A stretch of DNA of 55,107 bases from Rhodanobacteraceae bacterium ZG21-1 (GCA_021390615.1 JAJEJU010000019.1:1-55107); one strand, 5' to 3'; positions 1 to 14,435 are shown, numbered from the stretch's first letter. Translations and numbers: made by a program. Notes: generated by a model not told the origin, from the sequence alone.

Positions 1-2
1 AT

Positions 3-1247
<1,245 letters not shown>

Positions 1248-1249
1248 GC

Positions 1250-1921
1250 ATGCCCGAGCGGGAAACCAAGGAATCGTCGCGCGTGTCCGTGGCCATCGAC
1301 GAACGGCAACCAGCCGACTTTCGCCTGCACGACGACAGCGTCGACGTATGGCTGTTGCCGTATCGCCGGCAGCACGGCCGTGAACCGCTGCTGGCGCTGC
1401 TGTCGGCCTATGCGGGAAAGTCCGCTGCGGAGCTGCGGCTGGTCGAGAGCGAGCATGGCCGTCCCGAGCTGGCCGAGCCGGCCGAGTTCTCCTTCAACTG
1501 GTCGCATTGCGGCGATCTGGCGGTGGCCGCCGTGGCGCGCGGCGTGGTGCCGGGCATCGACCTGGAACGCTTGCGCGAGCGGCCGCGCGCGCTGGAAATC
1601 GCCCAGCGCTATTTCACCCCGGATGAAGCAGCCGGCCTGGCGGCACTGGAGGGCAGCGAACGCAGTGCGGCCTTCCTGCGCCTGTGGACGGCCAAGGAAG
1701 CCGTGTTGAAGGCCTTGGGTCGCGGCATCGCCTTCGGCCTGCATCGCCTGGATTTCGGCACCGATCCGCAGCAGCCGCGACTGCAGTGGCTGGACGAGGA
1801 CGACAGCGCGCGCTGGCAACTGCACAGCGTGCCGGTCGACGCCCAGCACGTTGCCTCGCTGGCCTGGCGCGGCGCACCGCGGCGCCTCGCCATGCGCGGC
1901 ACACTTGCCCCGCCGGGCTGA
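1250..1921 (+). CDS. 4'-phosphopantetheinyl transferase (Sfp/EntD type)
   Basis: Predicted to transfer the phosphopantetheine arm of CoA onto a carrier-protein serine. The 223-residue protein has the two family signatures: GIDLERL near residues 102-108 (D104 and E106 as Mg ligands) and WTAKEAVLKALGRG near 146-159 (K149, E150, K154). The FNWSHC stretch near residue 82 matches the substrate-binding segment of the family. The ATG lies two bases after the acs stop; a longer frame upstream is only the shadow of acs. No acyl-carrier, NRPS or PKS gene is visible nearby, so its carrier protein is unknown. It could serve fatty-acid ACP or a secondary-metabolite synthase elsewhere. Confidence 0.9.
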   Translation: MPERETKESSRVSVAIDERQPADFRLHDDSVDVWLLPYRRQHGREPLLALLSAYAGKSAAELRLVESEHGRPELAEPAEFSFNWSHCGDLAVAAVARGVVPGIDLERLRERPRALEIAQRYFTPDEAAGLAALEGSERSAAFLRLWTAKEAVLKALGRGIAFGLHRLDFGTDPQQPRLQWLDEDDSARWQLHSVPVDAQHVASLAWRGAPRRLAMRGTLAPPG

Positions 1922-1965
1922 TCGGCGCACTGTTTTATCCCCTTCGCCAGTCCGGGAGATTCGCC

Positions 1966-2397
1966 ATGTCCCCTTTGCTCCGGGCTTCTGCCGTGTTCGC
2001 GCTGCTGCTGCCCCTCGCTGCGCAGGCGGATGACAGCAGCTGCGGCCGCATCAGCACCTTCCATGTGATGCCGCGTACACAGAAATTATTCTCAGCCAAG
2101 CTGCTCGAGATCGACGGCAAGCTCGCCGGCTATGCGTCTCAGGATGCGTATAAATTGCCGCCTGGCCACCATCGACTCACCGTGAGCGAACAGATCGCGC
2201 CCAGCGAATTCCTCGGCATGGCCGAGCACAACCGCTCGCTCGGCAACGCCAAGCCGCTCACCCTGGACGTCGATGTGCAGGTCGGCACCACGTATCTGCT
2301 GGCCGCCAAGCTGCTCGACAACGGCAGCGACGCCGTGGCGGCGAACCGCTATTGGCAGCCGGTGATCTGGAAGCAGCTGGCCGAATCCTGCCACTGA
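1966..2397 (+). CDS. Secreted protein of unknown function
   Basis: A 143-residue protein whose first 20 residues form a typical Sec signal peptide (basic start, Leu/Ala-rich core, AQA-D cleavage region). The start is the ATG preceded by GGGAGA about eight bases upstream; the frame extends further 5' but overlaps the PPTase gene. The mature part contains two cysteines, near the start and at the penultimate position (SCH), which could pair. I do not recognise the family. The sequence reads as a compact beta-rich periplasmic domain. Neighbours give no hint of function. Confidence 0.75.
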   Translation: MSPLLRASAVFALLLPLAAQADDSSCGRISTFHVMPRTQKLFSAKLLEIDGKLAGYASQDAYKLPPGHHRLTVSEQIAPSEFLGMAEHNRSLGNAKPLTLDVDVQVGTTYLLAAKLLDNGSDAVAANRYWQPVIWKQLAESCH

Positions 2398-2446
2398 GCT
2401 TTGCTGCCGCACCCTCGTCATTCCCGCATCGGATGCTTGCCCTTTC

Positions 2447-3190
2447 ATGACCTTGCTCAGCGTCAACCTCAACAAGATCGCCGTACTGCGCAATTCCCGC
2501 GGCGGCCACGAACCCGACCTCGCCAAGGCAGTGCAGACCTGCATCGAAGCCGGCTGTGGCGGCATCACCGTGCATCCCCGGCCGGACCTGCGACATATCC
2601 GCCCAGACGACGTGCGCATGATTGCAGGGCTGCTGCGCGGCCGGGTGGAATTCAACATCGAAGGCAATCCGTTTGCCGACGCGCGCGGCGCCTATCCGGG
2701 CCTGCTCGCGCTGGCCCGCGAGGTGCGCCCGGCCCAGGTGACCCTGGTGCCCGACGGCGACGGACAGATCACTTCCGATCATGGCTTCGACCTGCGCCAG
2801 GACCTGTCTCGCCTGCAGCCGCTGGTGGCCGAGCTGCGCGAGCTGGGCTGCCGGGTCAGCCTGTTCGTCGATGCCGGCGCCCAGGGTTTCGAACAGGCCG
2901 CGGCCATCGGCGTCCGACGCGTGGAGATCTACACCGGGCCCTACGCCCAGGCCTTCGAGGCCGGCGATGCGCGTCACGCGCTGGCCCTGTGCGCCGATAC
3001 CGCGCGGCGGGCGCAACAGGCCGGGCTGGCCGTCAACGCCGGCCACGATCTGAGCCAGGCCAATCTCGGCACCTTCAAGGCGGCCATCCCTGGCTTGGCC
3101 GAAGTGTCGATCGGCCATGCGCTGATTGGCGAGGCCTTGTATGAAGGCCTCGCCACCACGGTGCGCAACTACCTGCAGCTGCTGCGCTGA
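2447..3190 (+). CDS. pdxJ: Pyridoxine 5'-phosphate synthase
   Basis: Last ring-closing step of DXP-dependent vitamin B6 synthesis: condenses 3-amino-2-oxopropyl phosphate with deoxyxylulose phosphate to give pyridoxine 5'-phosphate. The 247-residue length is normal. Family residues are visible: VNLNKIA at the start, H43-x-R45 in TVHPRPD, E72 in FNIEGNP, and the active-site histidine H200 in NAGHDLS. A phosphate-binding end ([11 protein letters not shown]) follows. From memory pdxJ also follows the exbD genes in Xanthomonas, supporting the taxonomic reading. It is convergent with the tonB operon, separated only by the ankyrin gene. Confidence 0.96.
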   Translation: MTLLSVNLNKIAVLRNSRGGHEPDLAKAVQTCIEAGCGGITVHPRPDLRHIRPDDVRMIAGLLRGRVEFNIEGNPFADARGAYPGLLALAREVRPAQVTLVPDGDGQITSDHGFDLRQDLSRLQPLVAELRELGCRVSLFVDAGAQGFEQAAAIGVRRVEIYTGPYAQAFEAGDARHALALCADTARRAQQAGLAVNAGHDLSQANLGTFKAAIPGLAEVSIGHALIGEALYEGLATTVRNYLQLLR

Positions 3191-3255
3191 GCGACGGCGC
3201 GGCGCACGATCACTCAATTCATCCGGAATATCACAGCAGCATGGAAGCCGAGACG

Positions 3256-3726
3256 ATGGAAGCCTTTCATCACGCCGTGCAGATCGGCGATTTCGAGACC
3301 GTGGCGCGCATGCTGCAGGGGCAGTCGTCCCTGGCCGTCTCGCGCGATCGCTTCGGCTTCCAGCCAATCCATCTGCTCGACGTCTATTTCGATGCGCGCA
3401 TCTTTCGGCTGCTGCTGGAACACGGTGCCGAGGTGAATGCGCGCAACGACGACGGCATCACCTTGCTGCACATACTCGCCGATGCCGAAGCAGTGCATAT
3501 CGTGGTGGCCGCAGGCGCCGAGCTCGAAGCCGTCGATATGCATGGCAGGACGCCCTTGCTCGAGCTGTCCAGCGAAGAAGACCGGGTGGACGTCATCGAG
3601 GCCCTGCTTGCCGCAGGTGCGGATATCCAGGCTTGCGACAAGCAGGGGCATACCGCGCTTGCGCTGGCCCGCCGACGAGACGACCGAGAGCTGATCGAGG
3701 TGCTGCTCGCCGCCGGCGCTTGCTAG
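3256..3726 (+). CDS. Ankyrin-repeat protein
   Basis: A 156-residue protein built of about four ankyrin repeats and little else. Recognisable repeat cores are EVNARNDDGITLLHIL, ELEAVDMHGRTPLLEL and DIQACDKQGHTALALA, each followed by a second helix ending in LLxAGA. No signal peptide or membrane segment is seen, so it is probably a cytoplasmic protein-binding scaffold. I chose the ATG at 3256 because GGAAG sits eight bases before it and the first repeat helix (MEAFHHAVQIGDFE) starts there; an in-frame ATG at 3241 would add five residues. Partner unknown. Confidence 0.85.
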   Translation: MEAFHHAVQIGDFETVARMLQGQSSLAVSRDRFGFQPIHLLDVYFDARIFRLLLEHGAEVNARNDDGITLLHILADAEAVHIVVAAGAELEAVDMHGRTPLLELSSEEDRVDVIEALLAAGADIQACDKQGHTALALARRRDDRELIEVLLAAGAC

Positions 3727-3793
3727 AGCGAACGAACTCTGCAGCTTTTCAGCGACGACATCCGCGAACCGCCGTTCGCCGTCGACAGCCTCC

Positions 3794-3822
3794 AAAGAAA
3801 AAGCCCCGCACTGGGCGGGGCT
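3794..3822 (-). terminator. Rho-independent terminator of the tonB-exb operon
   Basis: Read on the minus strand, AGCCCCGC and GCGGGGCT pair as an 8-bp GC-rich stem around a 5-nt loop, followed directly by TTTTTCTTT. It lies about 40 bases beyond the stop of the last exbD, in the right orientation to end that operon. On the plus strand the A-rich flank precedes the stem, so it is unlikely to stop the ankyrin transcript efficiently. Confidence 0.85.
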
Positions 3823-3860
3823 AATCCGGGAAAAGCGCCTGACGACTTTTCCGCAGTGAC

Positions 3861-4268
3861 TTACTGTGCTTCGTTGAAGCTGATCTTGGTGAGGCCGAAG
3901 CTCTTCGCCGCCGCCAACACGCGTGCCACGTACTGATAGGCCACGCTGTCGTCTGCATTGATCTGAATTTCGGGCTGGTTGCTCTGCACCTGAATCGTGC
4001 GCAGCTGAGCATCCAGGCCGGCCTCGTCCACCGGCACTTCGTTCCAATACAGCGCGCCGGACTGATCGATCTTGAGGTGAACAGGTTCCGGCGGATTGTC
4101 CGGATTCACCACGTTCGGATTCGGCTGGGGCAGGTCAATCTTGATCTTATGCGTCAGGATAGGCGCGGTGATCATGAAGATGATCAGCAGCACCAACATC
4201 ACGTCGACCAGCGGCGTGACGTTGATGTCGGCCATCGGCCCGCCGGAATTTCCGGAACTGAATGCCAT
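3861..4268 (-). CDS. exbD2: Biopolymer transport protein ExbD (second copy, ExbD2-like)
   Basis: Inner-membrane component of the ExbB-ExbD motor that couples the proton gradient to TonB. At 135 residues it has the standard layout: short cytoplasmic start, one transmembrane helix (VDVMLVLLIIFMITAPIL) carrying the proton-path aspartate of PLVDVML, and a periplasmic domain. It follows the first exbD with a 5-bp gap. The membrane helices of the two copies are almost identical while the periplasmic parts have diverged. In Xanthomonas campestris the second ExbD is reported as dispensable for iron uptake but needed in plant interactions (knowledge); whether that role exists here cannot be read from sequence. 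Confidence 0.93.
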   Translation of the reverse strand: MAFSSGNSGGPMADINVTPLVDVMLVLLIIFMITAPILTHKIKIDLPQPNPNVVNPDNPPEPVHLKIDQSGALYWNEVPVDEAGLDAQLRTIQVQSNQPEIQINADDSVAYQYVARVLAAAKSFGLTKISFNEAQ

Positions 4269-4273
4269 GGCGC

Positions 4274-4690
4274 TTACTCCTTACCTGTCGTCATGAAGCC
4301 AATGTGGACCATGCCCTGGGCCTTGGCGTCACTGAGGATCTTGCGGACGTTCTTGAACTGGATTTCCTTTTCCGCACGGATCTGCAGTTCCGGCTGTGGC
4401 GAATTCTGCGCCGCCACGGCCAGCTTGCTGATCAGCTCGGCCTCGCTGACCGGATGGTCGTCGAGGTACATGCTGCCGTCTTCCTTCACGGCGAGATCCA
4501 GCGGCGGAACCTGTGCCACATCGTCCGCAGTCTTCGGGTTGGCGGTCGGCAGCGTGACCGTCACCGTGTGCGACATCAGCGGCGCGGTGATCATGAAGAT
4601 GATCAGCAGCACCAGCATCACGTCGACCAGCGGCGTGACGTTGATGTCCGATATCGCGCCACTGTTACTGCCTCCGGTGCTCATCGCCAT
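4274..4690 (-). CDS. exbD: Biopolymer transport protein ExbD (first copy)
   Basis: ExbD/TolR-family protein of 138 residues, partner of ExbB in energising TonB. The N-terminal SDINVTPLVDVMLVLLIIFMI carries the single membrane helix with the conserved Asp; the rest is the periplasmic domain. It sits between exbB (10-bp gap) and the second exbD (5-bp gap) in one minus-strand operon. The near-repeat of about 90 bases over the helix region between the two exbD genes makes it a possible site for recombination. Assignment as ExbD rather than TolR rests on linkage to tonB and absence of tolQ, tolA or tolB. Confidence 0.94.
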   Translation of the reverse strand: MAMSTGGSNSGAISDINVTPLVDVMLVLLIIFMITAPLMSHTVTVTLPTANPKTADDVAQVPPLDLAVKEDGSMYLDDHPVSEAELISKLAVAAQNSPQPELQIRAEKEIQFKNVRKILSDAKAQGMVHIGFMTTGKE

Positions 4691-4700
4691 GAGTCAGACC

Positions 4701-5453
4701 TCACTTCTGCGCAGCGGCAACGCCTTCGACGCGGGCGCCGGTAGCGAAGTAGTCGTGCAGGTCGTGCGCAAACTCATCGAAACGGGCGTAGGTCAGGCGG
4801 TTCGAACGGTTGAAGAAGTTGTAGGCGAGCACCGCCGGGATAGCGGTGAACAGACCGAAGGCGGTCATGATCAATGCTTCACCCACCGGGCCGGCCACCG
4901 CGTTCATCGAAGCATTGCCGCTGGCGGCGATGCCGATCAGCGCGTGGTAGATGCCCCACACGGTACCGAGCAGACCGACGAACGGTGCGGAGGAGCCGAC
5001 CGTGGCGAGCACGGTGAGGCCGCCTTCCAGACGGAGGCTTTCGCGAGCCACGGCCTGACGCAGGGCGCGGTCGATGAACTCGGAGCGGCTCAGCGACTCG
5101 GCCAGACGACCGCCGGCAGCCTGCTGGTGGTGAGCCACCGCGGAGGCGGCATCCAGCGCGATCTTGGAGAAGGGTTCGCCACGGGGCTGGGCTTCCAGCT
5201 CGCGGATGGCATCCTGGGCAGAATTGTTGTTCCAGAAGCCGTTGATGACCTTGTCGGCGCGTGCCCGCACCATTCCGTTACGGATGGCGTTGGCAATGAT
5301 GAAGTACCAGGAGGAGAAGGACATCACCACCAGCACCACGAACACGATCCAGCCGAGCGGATCGAAGTTGTGGACGAGGTGGTCGAAGCCCATTTGCTTC
5401 ATGGCTTCGGCGTTGGAGTTGCCACCGGTCGGTGCGGGAGATTGTTGGAACAT
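4701..5453 (-). CDS. exbB: TonB-system proton channel subunit ExbB
   Basis: MotA/TolQ/ExbB-family inner-membrane protein of 250 residues that forms the pentameric channel around ExbD. Three hydrophobic helices are visible: WIVFVVLVVMSFSSWYFII near residues 35-53, a second around LTVLATVGSSAPFVGLLGTVWGIYHAL, and a third around VGEALIMTAFGLFTAIPAVLAYN. The GLLGTVWGI and GEALxxTAxGLxxAIPAV patterns are the family hallmarks. It lies 48 bp after tonB in the same direction. Confidence 0.95.
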   Translation of the reverse strand: MFQQSPAPTGGNSNAEAMKQMGFDHLVHNFDPLGWIVFVVLVVMSFSSWYFIIANAIRNGMVRARADKVINGFWNNNSAQDAIRELEAQPRGEPFSKIALDAASAVAHHQQAAGGRLAESLSRSEFIDRALRQAVARESLRLEGGLTVLATVGSSAPFVGLLGTVWGIYHALIGIAASGNASMNAVAGPVGEALIMTAFGLFTAIPAVLAYNFFNRSNRLTYARFDEFAHDLHDYFATGARVEGVAAAQK

Positions 5454-5501
5454 AGCGCTACCTTTGGAAGTCAGGCGTAGACGAAATTATCTGCAAACAA
5501 G

Positions 5502-6161
<660 letters not shown>

Positions 6162-6353
6162 CTGTCACTATCAATAAGAGCCGAGGAATGACGTACAACC
6201 GCAACACTCCCTGAAAGGCCACCCAGGCGGGTGACGTTTGTCACTGGAAATGCGCGGAAAGGTTTTCAACGGTACAACAGCGGGTGCCTTTTGTATAGCG
6301 TTTTGCGGGCAGATATATGGACGTCCATCTGCCCGCAATTGCAGCGCCCGCAA

Positions 6354-7649
6354 TTACTTGCCAGGGGCGTTTTTCTTCAGCCAGGCGTTGGCTTTTTCAG
6401 TGCTGTCGGGATCCTGCGCCGCCTGCTTCATGGCCGCGATTGCACCGGTCCGATCCTTGAGCCCGATGTTCGCGTTGGCGAGCATCATGTAGGCGTTGCC
6501 CTTGTGCTTCACGCCCTTGTCGATGCCCTGCTGCAACAGGCTCTTCGCTTCGCTGAACTTGTTGTCGTTGAGCAGGATCGCGCCGGCGGCCACGGACGGC
6601 TCGCCGTCCTTCGCCAGCGGAATCGCCTTGCGGTAGGCAGCCAGCGCCTGGTCGGGCTGGTCGCCCACCATGTAGCAGTCGCCGAGCAGCTTCTGGTTCT
6701 CGCCGTTCTGCTGCACGATGCCCTTGCTGATGCCGTCCTGCAGCACCTGCACCGCTTTCGCCGTATTGGGCTTCGGGTCGTCGCTGGCCTGCGCAGCGTT
6801 GAGGTAGAGCTTGGCCAGGTTGACGTAGTCGACTTCCTTCTTCAGCGCGCCCTGTGCACGCGCCTTCTCCATCATCTGGATCGCTTCCGGGTACTTCTGC
6901 GCCTGCATCAGCGCGGCGATCGCGTTGTTCAGCGCGTCCGGATCATTGGGATTTGCGGCGTACTGCTGCTGGGCGATCTGCGCGGCCTGGTCGCCTTGAC
7001 CGGACTCGGCGTAGCTGGCCATCAGGATCTGGTTCCAGCTCGGGTTCGGCTTGTCGGTCATCGACTGCGCCTTCTTGATCGCAGCGATGGCTTCGGGAAA
7101 CTTCTGCAGGCGGTAGTAGTCGTTGCCTTCCAGTGCGTAGGAATCGGCCCACTCGCGCTTGCCTTCGGCGCGCCACTTCTCGACCGTGTCCAGCGACTGC
7201 TGGTACTGCTCGTCGGCCAGGTAGAACTGGGCCAGTTCGTATTCCAGCTGGAAGTAGGTTTCGTTCGACATCACGCCGTTGTCGAGCGAACGCTTCAGCA
7301 GGTCGATGGCGCCCTTGACGTCGCCGTCGTTGTACTTGACGTTGGCCAGGCCCTGCAGGGCCAGCGCCTGCGCGTACTTGCTCTTGGCGCCATCGGCGAT
7401 CGGCTGCAGCAGCTGCGCCGCCTTGTCCTTGTCGCCGGCATTGGCGGCATCCAGGCCATCCTGCAGCGCCTTCTGCTCCTTCTCGCTGCTCAGGTCCGTC
7501 TTGGGCTCCTTGCGCGTGGCGTTCGGATACAGCGCCGGTGCCTTGTCCTTGGCATTGTGGCTGTCGCCGGCGGCCATCGCCGGGCTGCTCGCCAAGGTCA
7601 GTACCAGTGCGATGCCAGCGAGCACCTTGATCAAGGGAGCATGCTTCAT
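6354..7649 (-). CDS. Periplasmic tetratricopeptide-repeat protein linked to tonB
   Basis: A 431-residue exported TPR protein. Residues 1-26 form a signal peptide ending ASSPAMA; the remainder is a series of TPR-like helix pairs (for example AKSKYAQALALQGLANVKYNDGDVKGAI and NPNDPDALNNAIAALMQAQKYPEAI). The ATG at 7649 was chosen because AGGA lies seven bases upstream; an in-frame ATG at 7661 has no such site. It lies between gyrB and tonB, all on the minus strand. Some tonB loci encode a TPR partner that assists TonB-dependent uptake; a similar role here is inference from position and export signal. Confidence 0.85.
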   Translation of the reverse strand: MKHAPLIKVLAGIALVLTLASSPAMAAGDSHNAKDKAPALYPNATRKEPKTDLSSEKEQKALQDGLDAANAGDKDKAAQLLQPIADGAKSKYAQALALQGLANVKYNDGDVKGAIDLLKRSLDNGVMSNETYFQLEYELAQFYLADEQYQQSLDTVEKWRAEGKREWADSYALEGNDYYRLQKFPEAIAAIKKAQSMTDKPNPSWNQILMASYAESGQGDQAAQIAQQQYAANPNDPDALNNAIAALMQAQKYPEAIQMMEKARAQGALKKEVDYVNLAKLYLNAAQASDDPKPNTAKAVQVLQDGISKGIVQQNGENQKLLGDCYMVGDQPDQALAAYRKAIPLAKDGEPSVAAGAILLNDNKFSEAKSLLQQGIDKGVKHKGNAYMMLANANIGLKDRTGAIAAMKQAAQDPDSTEKANAWLKKNAPGK

Positions 7650-7983
7650 GGCGGTCCTCATGTAGGGTTTTGCGTATCAGACGCGTAGGGGTTCCGGAGA
7701 GTAACCCGAGCTGGCGGTTGATAACAAGACGCAGTGCCGCATCAAACCATCATATAAATCAATGGTTTGAACGATAATGAGGAGTACGTGAAAGACGACG
7801 CGGCCGGCCGGCGTCGCGTCAGGGGCTCGCGGTTGAGCCTTCGGGCCATCACAAAGCGAATGCCAAGCCCATCACACTCGATCAGGATAACCGATTTTGC
7901 CCTGGCGAGGGCCATTCGACCCTCGCTGCATGATCCAGCAGACCCGGCTGATAGCTCGGCGCGAAGCCGAGCCATGGCCTTGT
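7650..7983. other. Intergenic region between gyrB and the TPR gene
   Basis: A stretch of 334 bp without a convincing gene. It contains the inverted repeat at 7742-7770 and, on the minus strand, a weak promoter-like pair about 65 bp before the TPR gene (TTGTTA, 17-bp gap, TTACTC). Short open frames on either strand have no family features and no clear ribosome binding site. Confidence 0.5.
7742..7770. repeat. 9-bp inverted repeat, possible operator
   Basis: TCAAACCAT and ATGGTTTGA form perfect 9-bp arms around an AT-rich 11-nt centre. The 20-bp centre-to-centre spacing equals about two helical turns, which suits a dimeric regulator. It lies roughly 95 bp before the start of the TPR gene and 215 bp after gyrB. 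There is no T-run on either side, so a terminator is less likely. Confidence 0.5.
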
Positions 7984-11590
<3,607 letters not shown>

Positions 11591-11614
11591 CGGGAGACAC
11601 CCCAGAAACGACAA

Positions 11615-11643
11615 CGCCGGAGTGCATGCATGGCACTCCGGCG
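11615..11643 (-). terminator. Terminator-like hairpin between dnaN and recF
   Basis: CGCCGGAGTGC and GCACTCCGGCG form an 11-bp perfect stem with a 7-nt loop. On the minus strand the stem is followed by TTGTCGTTT. It lies 29 bp after the dnaN stop and 25 bp before the proposed recF start. It probably ends or attenuates dnaN transcripts before recF. Confidence 0.7.
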
Positions 11644-11672
11644 TCGCAGGTAGATCGAGCGATTCAAAAAGA

Positions 11673-12773
11673 TCAGAGGCGCAACGGCATGATCACGTGC
11701 CGGGCCTGGTCTTTCTCGGCTTCCTGCAGCAGGCAGCTTGACTGGGCATCGCGAAGATTCAGGCGCACCCGATCGCTCTGTAAGGCAGCCAAAGCGTCGA
11801 GCAGATAACCCACATTGAAACCGACGGTGAGGTCAGAGACCGTGGTTTCTGCTTCCAACTCCTCCACCGCTTCTTCCTGCTCGGGATTGTGCGCGACGAT
11901 GCGCAGCCTTCCCGGTGAAAGCTCCAGTTTCACGCCGCGATACTTCTCGTTGGAAAGAATCGCGGCTCGCTGCAGTGCCCCGCGAAGAATCTCGCGATCC
12001 AGCGTCGCCTGTTTGTCGGCACCCAGCGGAATCACGCCTTCGTAGTCCGGGAAACGGCCATCGATCAGCTTGGACGTGAACACCACGTCGCCACGGCGCA
12101 CGCGCAGATGGTTGCGCCCGAAATCCAGCTGCACCTCGCCGTCGCCGTTCTCGAACAGCCCGATCAACTCATTCACGCCCTTGCGCGGAATGATGATCTG
12201 GCGGCGCCCGGAAACCTTGCTCTCCAACTCGGTTTCCTTGAGGGCCAAACGATGCCCATCGGTGGATACGCAACGCAGCGTGTGTTCCTGCAGATCCAGT
12301 AGCATGCCGTTGAGGTAATAGCGCACGTCCTGGTTGGCCATGGCGAACGCCGTGCGTTCCATCAGGTCGCGCAGCGCTTGCTCTGGCAGGCTGACCTGCT
12401 CCACCAGCTCGATCTCGTCGATGGTCGGGAATTCGGTGGCCGGCAGCGTGGCCAAGGTGAAACGGCTGCGTCCTGCATTCAGCGCGATACGGTCGCCGTT
12501 GAGCTTCAACTGGATCCGTGCGCCATCGGGCAAGGCTCGCACGATGTCGAACAGCTTGCGCGCAGGGATTGTGATCTCGCCGTCGACCAGCTCCTCGGCC
12601 AGGGCCGTTGCGACCATCTCGACTTCGAGGTCGGTGCCCGTGAAGGACAATTTGTTGTCCTGCACCTTGACCAGCAGGTTGGCCAGCACCGGCAGCGTCT
12701 GGCGGCGTTCGACGACTCCCACGACCTGTTGCAGCGGCTTGAGCAGAACTTCCCGTTGGATGCTGAATTGCAT
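11673..12773 (-). CDS. dnaN: DNA polymerase III beta subunit (sliding clamp)
   Basis: Ring-shaped processivity clamp for DNA polymerase III. The 366-residue length is standard, with three repeated clamp domains. The start MQFSIQREVLLKPLQQVVGVVERRQ, the central YLNGMLLDL and STDGHRLA, and the C-terminal HVIMPLRL (binding pocket for clamp-interacting peptides) are family features. It is transcribed away from oriC and followed by the hairpin before recF. Confidence 0.97.
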   Translation of the reverse strand: MQFSIQREVLLKPLQQVVGVVERRQTLPVLANLLVKVQDNKLSFTGTDLEVEMVATALAEELVDGEITIPARKLFDIVRALPDGARIQLKLNGDRIALNAGRSRFTLATLPATEFPTIDEIELVEQVSLPEQALRDLMERTAFAMANQDVRYYLNGMLLDLQEHTLRCVSTDGHRLALKETELESKVSGRRQIIIPRKGVNELIGLFENGDGEVQLDFGRNHLRVRRGDVVFTSKLIDGRFPDYEGVIPLGADKQATLDREILRGALQRAAILSNEKYRGVKLELSPGRLRIVAHNPEQEEAVEELEAETTVSDLTVGFNVGYLLDALAALQSDRVRLNLRDAQSSCLLQEAEKDQARHVIMPLRL

Positions 12774-12933
12774 GGTGCGTATGTCCCCTAAAGCTGCTTA
12801 TCTTTTTTTAAAGATGTTTAGTGGTTTTGGTGGTGCCGGTGGATAACTGGAAAAGCCAAATTTTACCTTTCAAATCATTTACTTAAGTACAAGGCTCGCG
12901 GTGCTCAAATGATCTGATCGGTTGTGGGTGCGA

Positions 12934-12942
12934 TGTGGATAA
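12934..12942 (-). promoter_or_regulatory. DnaA box
   Basis: TGTGGATAA on the plus strand, an exact consensus DnaA box on the minus strand, in oriC. Confidence 0.85.
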
Positions 12943-12967
12943 CTTTGGCGCTGCAATTCGCTGCCTA

Positions 12968-12976
12968 TTATCCACA
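12968..12976 (+). promoter_or_regulatory. DnaA box
   Basis: TTATCCACA, exact consensus, in oriC close to the dnaA stop codon and facing the box at 12934. Confidence 0.85.
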
Positions 12977-13011
12977 GCTTATACCGGTACTTTTCAAGCG
13001 CTTTCCCATGC

Positions 13012-14376
13012 TCAGCCGGTAAGCACGCGGATCAACTGCTCCCAATCCTGGCGCATGCGCATGTCGGTCTCGCACAACTTGCGGATCGTGCGGCAAGCAT
13101 GCAGCACCGTGGTATGGTCGCGGCCGCCGAATGCCTCGCCGATTTCGGGCAGGCTGTGCTCGGTGAGCTCCTTGGACAAGGCCATGGCGATCTGCCGCGG
13201 CCGCGCCAGCGAACGCACCCGGCGTTTCGACAGCAGGTCCTGCAGGCGCACATTGAAGTATTCCGCGACCACCTTCTGGATGTTGGGCACGGTCACCGCC
13301 TGCGCGTGCGTGGCGAGCAGGTCGCGCAGGGTTTCCTCCACGAAGTCGGTGGTGATCGGGCGACCGTAGAAGTTGGCCCGCGCCGCCAGCGTGTTCAGCG
13401 CGCCCTCGAGATCGCGCACGTTGGAACGGATCCGCTTGGCCAGCAGCATGGCCACGTTCTCGCTTACCGCGACGCCCTTCTCGTGCGCCTTGGCCAGCAG
13501 GATCGCCGCGCGCGTCTCGAAGTCCGGCGGCTCGATCGCCACCGACAAGCCCCAGCCTAGGCGCGATTTCAGGCGGGGTTCCAGCTTGTCGACCTCTTTC
13601 GGGTAGCGATCGCAGGTCAGGATGATCTGCTGCTTGGACTCGAACAGCGCGTTGAAGGTGTGGAAGAACTCTTCCTGGGTAGTGTCCTTGCCGGCGAAGA
13701 ACTGGATGTCGTCGATCAGCAGCGCGTCCACCGAGCGGAAGCGCCGCTTGAACTCGTCCATGCTCTTGGTACGCAAGGCCTCGATCATCGAGCCGACGAA
13801 CTGTTCGGAACGCAGGTACAGCACCTTGAACTCAGGGTTGCGCTCACGCATCAGATTGCCGGCGGCGTGCATCAGATGGGTCTTGCCCAGGCCGGTGCCG
13901 CCGTAAAGCAGGAGCGGGTTATAGGCCCGCCCGGGGTTCATCGCCACCTGCATGGCGGCGGCCTTGCCCAGCTGGTTCGACTTGCCCTCGACGAAGGTTT
14001 CGAAGGTGTAATGCGGATCCAGGTTGTGGCTGAACGGAGCTGCCGCAACGACCGGGATCGCACTGATCGAGTTGGGCGTCGGCTGCGCGATCTGAGGGAT
14101 GGGTGTCGCCACCTTGCCGGCGACGGGCCGCCGGGGCGCGTTCGAACCCACTTCGAGGCGCAGATTCACCGCATGCCCGGCAAGCAGGCGCAGCAGGGTC
14201 TCGATCTGCGCGAGGTAGCGCTCGCGCACGGTATCCAGGGTGTAGGGGTTGGGCGCGAACAGCTGCAGCCCATGCTCATCCTCGCGCGCCTGTAGCGGCA
14301 TCAGCCAGGTGTGCAGATCCTCGGCGCTCAATTCGCCCTCGAGACGCTCCAGACAGCGCCGCCACAAATCACTCAT
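13012..14376 (-). CDS. dnaA: Chromosomal replication initiator DnaA
   Basis: AAA+ initiator that binds DnaA boxes and melts oriC. The 454 residues show domain I ([28 protein letters not shown]), a linker around residues 80-115, the Walker A loop GGTGLGKT at 159-166, Walker [14 protein letters not shown], the sensor regions, and the domain IV signature [15 protein letters not shown] near the end. Exact or near DnaA boxes lie both downstream (oriC) and upstream (14386-14394, 14463-14471), so autoregulation is likely. Divergent from rpmH. Confidence 0.98.
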   Translation of the reverse strand: MSDLWRRCLERLEGELSAEDLHTWLMPLQAREDEHGLQLFAPNPYTLDTVRERYLAQIETLLRLLAGHAVNLRLEVGSNAPRRPVAGKVATPIPQIAQPTPNSISAIPVVAAAPFSHNLDPHYTFETFVEGKSNQLGKAAAMQVAMNPGRAYNPLLLYGGTGLGKTHLMHAAGNLMRERNPEFKVLYLRSEQFVGSMIEALRTKSMDEFKRRFRSVDALLIDDIQFFAGKDTTQEEFFHTFNALFESKQQIILTCDRYPKEVDKLEPRLKSRLGWGLSVAIEPPDFETRAAILLAKAHEKGVAVSENVAMLLAKRIRSNVRDLEGALNTLAARANFYGRPITTDFVEETLRDLLATHAQAVTVPNIQKVVAEYFNVRLQDLLSKRRVRSLARPRQIAMALSKELTEHSLPEIGEAFGGRDHTTVLHACRTIRKLCETDMRMRQDWEQLIRVLTG

Positions 14377-14385
14377 CAGATGCTC

Positions 14386-14394
14386 TTATCCACA
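14386..14394 (+). promoter_or_regulatory. DnaA box in the dnaA leader
   Basis: TTATCCACA, exact consensus, ten bases upstream of the dnaA start. A second, near-consensus CTATCCACA lies at 14463-14471, between the dnaA and rpmH promoters. They suggest repression of dnaA by its own product and possible coupling to rpmH. Confidence 0.75.
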
Positions 14395-14429
14395 ATGGAG
14401 GGGGCGCGAAAGCGCAGGGTGGATCAGTC

Positions 14430-14435
14430 ATTCTA
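14430..14435 (-). promoter_or_regulatory. Possible -10 box of the dnaA promoter
   Basis: TAGAAT on the minus strand, 54 bp upstream of the dnaA start. No good -35 hexamer is seen at the proper distance, so support is weak. Confidence 0.3.

Larger units (their letters stand above)
12774..13011. other. oriC: Chromosomal replication origin oriC (dnaA-dnaN intergenic region)
   Basis: A 238-bp non-coding region between dnaA and dnaN. DnaA-box-like 9-mers are at 12968-12976 (TTATCCACA, plus), 12934-12942 (TGTGGATAA, i.e. minus-strand box) and 12838-12846 (GGTGGATAA, one mismatch). An AT-rich tract at about 12796-12895 (T7 run, TAAAGATG, CAAATTTTACC, TCATTTACTTAAG) is the likely unwinding element, and contrasts sharply with the high-GC surroundings. 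This is the place where oriC lies in related bacteria. Confidence 0.88.

Noticed and set aside
3861-4690. Two exbD genes as assembly duplication
   Set aside because: Their periplasmic parts are clearly diverged; the double exbD is normal in xanthomonads.
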